This document shows positions 59,327-64,000 of a stretch of DNA of 64,000 nt, in pieces. The position numbers and the translations under genes are program-made. This DNA comes from Nageia nagi (Eukaryota; Pinophyta): the NCBI GenBank assembly GCA_050084985.1, contig JBITNC010000001.1, positions 210,242,001 through 210,306,000 of the forward strand. The letters run 5' to 3'. Each line of letters opens with the position of its first letter. The stretch's first letter is position 1. The notes beneath the pieces were generated by a model. That model did not search any database. It saw only the letters and a program-made list of their open reading frames with translations, and was not told the origin of the DNA.

Positions 59327-59575
59327 CCCCTTGGTGTGGAGTTTTAGCTCCCAGATCATAAGATTTACATGCCTCTTGGTAGAGTTTCAGCTCTCATATC
59401 ACCATTCTAGTTTTATGCCTCTTGGTGGAGTTCTAGATCCACTCCTCTTGCAATATACATATTGGGTAGAGTTTTAGCTCTCATACTCATTGTAATATCC
59501 CTCTTGGTAGAGTTTTAGCTTCTAGTTTTATCATTATGCCTTTTGGTAGGAAGTTTAACTTCTATAAGATCAATG
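59327..59575 (+). repeat. 3'-UTR tandem repeats
   Basis: Five degenerate units of about 45-50 bp with core GCCTCTTGGTGGAGTTCTAG, the complement of the AACTCCACCAAGAGGC motif at 3100-3480, i.e. the same sense relative to each element. Confidence 0.82.
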
Positions 59576-59987
59576 GATAGAATCATCAATGACATGAGAT
59601 GGTAGTAATCCACATATAAAAATATTTTAAAAAATATGGGTAATTATCATCAATGACCTCATTGTAGATGGCTATGGACCCTAGAACTCTTTCTTTTGTA
59701 GTTCATCATTAGAGCTCATGCAACATATTAACATCAACTAGGGGCAACATGGTGGATGTCATATAAGGGGGTTTTCTTAAACTCATACCTTTTATCAATA
59801 TGAGTACTTCCCTTTATTATATATTTATCATAGTTGAGTATCAAAATAGATTGATTAGTGTTGGTATTATGCTTTTCCATATCTATCAATGCTTATCAAT
59901 GCTTGTTAATAATTCATTGCTATGACATCTTGATTTGTACTTTGAATGAAAAATCTCAATGCACCTAGTGATATCAATTTCTCATCT

Positions 59988-60000
59988 AAAGTGGAGCATC
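59988..60000 (+). other. Polypurine tract
   Basis: AAAGTGGAGCATC directly before the 3' LTR; one base different from the tract at 2455-2467. Confidence 0.8.
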
Positions 60001-60810
60001 TATTATCACATAAAATTTATTTATTCATTTAAATAAATATATTTGTATGCATTAATACACATCTAGAATAGTTAATTTAATGATTTAATGTTTATCTTGA
60101 ATATAATCATAATATCAATAATTATCTTGAATATTGTTATGTATTATGGACTAACCCTATTTATGTAGGTACACACTAACCTAAGGAGTAGGCCATATTA
60201 TTATCTATATAAAATAGGGATCTAATAGTAAGTACACATTAAGGAGATACATGATCCCATATTTGGTCTTGATGATGGCAATCTTTTAAGTGTCTCTTGA
60301 CATTGCTATTCAAGGCTAGGTTTGTGTACTTCCTTATGTGAGCATCTTGAAAATTCTAAGCTTATCTAAGTATCAAACTGAGACCATTGATAGTCTATGT
60401 GGAGGCACATATTAGTTCAAAATGGACTATAGTCTAACAAATACCATTAGTTCTCCTCTATAGATGAAATTAGACCATTGATGCTCCTTTCAAGCATGAA
60501 ATAGATTGCCTACGACCCTCTTTTTGGATAATCTTGCTCTGTGACTTTGAGTGCAAACTTTGTTAGTTATTGAGGCTTTGTCACTATCTTTTATTCATTA
60601 ATATTAGGTAAATTCCATGAGGTAGGTACATAAATTTAGTCTTTTTTGGTAATGTCATTTTGATTCTAGTTATTCATTATCTTCTATATCAGCTTATCTT
60701 GTTATAAATTGCCATTTGTTAGCTTAGAATTTACAAATAGATATAATATTATTTCAAGATTGTAGGTATTTATTTATTTTAATTCTTGAACATACTTTTA
60801 TTTGTAAATA
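60001..60810 (+). repeat. 3' LTR of gag-pol element
   Basis: Partner of 53092-53902; TG start mutated to TA. TATA box TATATAAAATAGG near 60206. Internal differences from the 5' LTR are frequent and mostly transitions. Confidence 0.92.
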
Positions 60811-60816
60811 TTAAGG

Positions 60817-61550
60817 ATGTGGTTGACTATGACTAGATACTATCACTATTAGGTGATTGTACTAGAATGAAGTGCATATTAGGTTGCATTGGAGTACTAT
60901 TACCCCATGGTTCCCACACTTTTTCATTAGCATATACTCTAGAGGACTTGCGATGGTGGGATAGTGAGGTCCATCATATTAGATCTTGAAGATGTGAATG
61001 GTGATGAGGAAGAGGGGAGGAGAAGGTAGGGGAGGATGATGAGGGGGATGAGGAGGAGAAAAATATGATAGGAGAGGAGACCATGAATGTGGGTGATGTT
61101 CCACCACCTACTCAAGCAATAGACCCATATGCACCATCCTCATAAAGAACATAACTCCTTTTATAGATACCTTAGATATACCTAGACTCTAAAAATTGGT
61201 TACTACCTATTTTTTTTAAGAGAAAAAATTGATAAAAAACTATTTATGACATAGGGATGGAGACTCATATAGTGATGCTACAAGCATAGGTGGCAAGCCT
61301 ATAGTTGTAGTTGAAGGTTCCAAGATGACTAAATAGGTATCCTAAAAGGAGATATTGAGGCATTATAGGTGCTACAACATGTGATGAAATAATAAGAGCT
61401 AAAGTAGATCTAGGACTTGATCACACTAAAGGATAATCAACTCCTTCAATTTGGATAGATAATAGCCACTATATCTACTAGTCGATTGAGGTCTAGGTCT
61501 AGGAGTAGGACCCAAGATCCATTTGTAGGTTAGAATTTCTATGAGGGGAA
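60817..61550 (+). pseudogene. Antisense PMD pseudogene, 3' part
   Basis: Continues the PMD frame after the insertion (MWLTMTRYYH), then an acidic, Glu/Gly-rich stretch at 61000-61080 that resembles the acidic C-terminal region of the first PMD gene. The last part (ATTCDEIIRAKVDLGLDHTK, TPSIWIDNSHYIY, near 61380-61480) corresponds to the coiled-coil exon 2 position. Stops are frequent. Confidence 0.6.
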
Positions 61551-61939
61551 TTAGTTTTGTGTATAAATGATATGTTTTGTTATGAATTTATTATGTAAAT
61601 ATGCTTTATTACCTATGGATACATCACACATATTATTTTTGATTATATATATATATATATATATGTGCATTTGGTTATGTTATGATATTTGGTTTTTAAA
61701 CAATTAGAACTATGTTTGAATTTTTGATAAGTAAATTTAAATTTTAAGAAATTAAAATGAAATTTTGATAAATATAAACATGTAAAATGAAAGTTTATAC
61801 CATACATTAAACAAATATAAGATAACAATGAATAATTTCATAATAAACAAATTATACACACGGTGATTACATTAAGCACAATCATATGGAAGATTGAAAA
61901 AAAGAGAAATTATTAAGATCACACATCCTAAAATTTAAG

Positions 61940-62305
61940 TGTTAGTATTAGCATTTTATTAAATTATTAGCCTATATTGTAATATTGTGATTGTAAGGGT
62001 GGAGCCTAATTTTGCATTACTATTAGGGTTAGGGTTAGTTTAATATAAATAGATAGAGGTGTGTGGAGAAAGGCATCTTGAACATTATTTTTCACCTTTG
62101 GAGTTGTAAGGAGGTAGCCCCCTCAAAGCAGGCTATGATTCTATTGCTATTTAGTAAAATCCTATCCTTATCTACTTATTGATGCTATTTCATATTCTAT
62201 TTACTAGTGCATGCTCTATTATTTCTAATAGATAGTTGTCATTTTCCTATTTCAAATCAATATTCATTTCATTTTTATAATATTTCCTTTTTCATATTTG
62301 TATCA
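61940..62305 (+). repeat. 5' LTR of chromovirus element
   Basis: TGTTAGTATTAGCA to TTTGTATCA, placed by TG/CA ends and the PBS because the second LTR is outside the window. TATAAATA at 62044-62051 is the promoter TATA box. Confidence 0.6.
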
Positions 62306-62312
62306 TAAAATC

Positions 62313-62324
62313 TAGTATCAAAAC
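62313..62324 (+). other. Decayed tRNA-iMet primer binding site
   Basis: TAGTATCAAAAC against the standard TGGTATCAGAGC: three differences, all G to A. Confidence 0.75.
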
Positions 62325-62495
62325 TCTTTCTAAGGCCATTCTACTATAGAAAAATCATCATTGGGAGAGCTAGCCCATTATGATAATCTTTTTGAGCTAA
62401 TCATTTTGATATATTACACCCATACACATTTTTTAGCACCTTATAAAAATAGTAATTTCTAGAAATATTAGATTCAAAAATAGCAATTTTTAGAA

Positions 62496-63440
62496 ATGGC
62501 ACCTAAAATAATATCCCAAATAGTAGCACAAGTTGATCCTACCATGATGACATTTCAAACTATGATCCAACAAATGGAAGATACACTTACTAATATATTT
62601 AGAGTATAAATTTGATAAATATAGACACAAATACAAATTCTTGATAGTAAATGTGATAGTGTTCAACTAAGTCTTAGTCATACCAATAATGCATATAGTT
62701 CATAGCAATTAGGGTAGTCAAGAAATCCATAAGGGTATCATCATAACTTTCAAAGCCAACAAGGTGGTTTCATTCTTCCTCACACAACCAAATTGAATTT
62801 TCTTTGATTTTATGGAGATAATCCCATTGGCTAGATTTATAAAGTTGGATCATATTTCATATTGAACCAAATCCCAAAGGATTTTAAGGTGTGCATGGCA
62901 TCTTTTCATTTGGACCATGAGGCTCTCCAATGGCACTAGTGGTATTCCAAAATGCATCATGATCCTTAATAATATGAATTCAATCAATAATTATTGATCC
63001 ATTTTGGTCCTTATTACTATGAAGACTTCATAGGGGCATTGACCAAGTTATGTCAAACTACAACAGTTAAAGAATACCAAAATTAGTTTGAGAAATTGAC
63101 AAATCACATAGAGGGGTTGGATGATGTATTTTTCATAAGTTGTTTTATCAATGGCTTAAAGGAAGAAATTAAACTAGAGGTCAAAATGTTTAATCCAAAA
63201 ACTATGATGGATGCTATTACCTTAGTAAAGCTTACTGAAGATAAAGCCAATTCTCATCGATGCAATGCAAGACCTCCATTCACCAAAACACATAATATTT
63301 CCCATTCCTTTAATAACATAAGTGTCCCACCATCAAATCACACAATGCAAACTAAGAAGTTGAAATGGGAAGAAATGGAAGAGCATTGAAAGAAGGGCTT
63401 GTGCTATAATTGTGATGAGAAATTTATTCATGGTCATCAT
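62496..63440 (+). pseudogene. gag: Chromovirus Gag
   Basis: From MAPKIISQIVAQVDPTMMTF through PKDFKVCMASFHLDHEALQW, FGPYYYEDFIGALTKLCQTT, GLDDVFFISCFINGLKEEIK, KMFNPKTMMDAITLVKLTED to the zinc knuckle CYNCDEKFIHGHHC. All four knuckle ligands are present. About ten TAG/TAA/TGA codons interrupt the first 200 residues, and one stands before KKGLCYNC. It forms the particle and binds RNA. Confidence 0.85.
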
Positions 63441-64000
63441 TGTACACAACAAAAATTATATTTGCTTGATGCTGATGCTCCTAGTGAGGAGGAATATGAG
63501 AGTACAATCAAAGAGGTTACAAAAGAAACTCCAAATGAGGAGGACTTGGTTATATCTTATAATGCATTGGTAGGAATTACCATCCATAAAACTATGAAGG
63601 TCAAAGGGTTTTTTAAAAAGCACCCTCTTATAATATTTTTGGATTCAAGAAGTACTCATAATTTTATTGATCTATAAGTGGCTAAGGTTGCTAATTGTTA
63701 CATACACCCTATAAATAATTTTGAGGTTATGGTTGGTAATAGAGAAAAAATAGCATATAAAGGCACATGTCATAATGTCAAACTGAGCATGGACCACTAT
63801 ACTTTGAAAAGTGACATGTATTCTTTACCACTTGGGGGATGTGATATAGTTTTAGGGGTATAATGGTTGAGAACTTTGGGCACTGTATAATGGAATTTTG
63901 TAGAGCTATGGATGACTTTCAAATTAGATGAATAAGAGCATACTCTCAAGGGATTATAGGGTGGATCTATATATATTATGAGCTTAGATCACATGGAAAA
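63441..64000 (+). pseudogene. Chromovirus protease, cut by window end
   Basis: Follows Gag in the same frame: LYLLDADAPSEEEYESTI, ALVGITIHKTMKVKGFFKKH, IIFLDSRSTHNFIDL, KVANCYIHPINNFEVMVGN, LPLGGCDIVLGV.WLRTLGT. The active site DSG reads DSR, so the Gly is lost. TAG follows IDL and another replaces Gln in VLGVQWL. RT and integrase should follow to the right. Confidence 0.82.

Larger units (their letters stand above)
53092..60810 (+). mobile_element. Tat-like Ty3/gypsy gag-pol element, RT deleted
   Basis: A 7.7-kb plus-strand element with LTRs of 811 and 810 bp, PBS, gag, protease, a deleted RT, RNase H, a second (archaeal-type) RNase H, integrase, tandem repeats and purine tract in canonical Tat order. 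TTAAGG stands at both flanks (53086-53091 and 60811-60816), one base longer than a usual Ty3 duplication; the sixth base may be chance. It splits the PMD pseudogene: joining the flanks restores LRMWLTMTRYYH in frame. LTR segments, gag, PBS and PPT relate it to the element at 1604-8769. Confidence 0.92.
49281..61939 (-). mobile_element. Second Tat-like element with antisense PMD gene, truncated
   Basis: LTR end and purine tract on the left give minus-strand polarity. A tandem-repeat block and a plus-strand PMD gene follow, in the same order as in the element at 1604-8769. It is split by the gag-pol element at 53092-60810. On the right it meets a chromovirus LTR at 61940, so its gag and 5' LTR either lie beyond the window or are lost. 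LTR text differs from the first element, so it is a related family, not a copy. Confidence 0.7.
61940..64000 (+). mobile_element. Chromovirus-type Ty3/gypsy element, 5' part
   Basis: A plus-strand element enters here and leaves the window inside its protease region. It has a short LTR (about 366 bp), an initiator-Met PBS, Gag with one CCHC knuckle and protease in one frame, all typical of plant chromoviruses. It probably inserted into the second PMD element. No target duplication can be tested. Confidence 0.78.

Noticed and set aside
62022-62039. Telomere repeat TTAGGGTTAGGGTTAG
   Set aside because: Only three units, lying within the chromovirus LTR a few bases upstream of its TATA box.

Overview
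This is plant nuclear DNA, most likely from a gymnosperm (probably a conifer). It is AT-rich. The oldest layer is a broken family of plant-type pentatricopeptide repeat (PPR) genes with E/DYW tails. Almost everything else is LTR retrotransposon in nested insertions: Ty3/gypsy Tat-like and chromovirus types, Ty1/copia, and one En/Spm (CACTA) transposase relic. The conifer assignment is an inference from the wording of the PPR repeats (GALE.GMEIHQ..VKNGF, VKPN.TTFASIL) and from the very large Tat-like elements. I find no intact host gene. Premature stops are mostly TAG where related proteins have Gln (CAG), often in frames with no or few indels, which points to decay by cytosine deamination in methylated DNA.

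Layout. 1-1166: tail of a PPR-DYW pseudogene and the start of another PPR stretch. 1167-17320: a solo LTR ('family A', flanked by TGTAC) split by two later insertions. The first (1604-8769) is a complete non-autonomous Tat-like element with perfect GAAAG target duplications; it carries gag on the minus strand and, antisense to it, a plant mobile domain (PMD) gene with its own TATA box and intron. The second is a copia element (9658 to about 17116). 17326-19150: PPR pseudogene with two successive DYW tails. 19151-33497: a 14.3-kb family A Tat-like element on the minus strand, with gag, protease, an archaeal-type RNase H placed before RT, RT, RNase H, integrase, and a 3.6-kb extra ORF of unknown function. 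It sits at the same PPR site as the solo LTR. 33498-46061: PPR debris, a 630-bp near-perfect tandem duplication, two solo LTR candidates and a G-rich TTAGGG-like tract. 47900-48862: CACTA tnp2 fragment. 49281-61939: a second Tat-like element with an antisense PMD gene, split by a complete plus-strand gag-pol element (53092-60810, TTAAGG duplications). 61940-64000: start of a plus-strand chromovirus that runs off the window.

How the parts relate. The plus-strand gag-pol element at 53092-60810 and the gag-only element at 1604-8769 share gag type, PBS, PPT, LTR segments and the 3'-UTR repeat motif, so they look like an autonomous/non-autonomous pair. The second PMD element lies in the same orientation relative to its PPT as the first. 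The most interesting features are the antisense PMD genes with their own promoter, the unusual RNase H position and extra ORF of the family A element, and the twin insertions at one PPR site, which record a segmental duplication.
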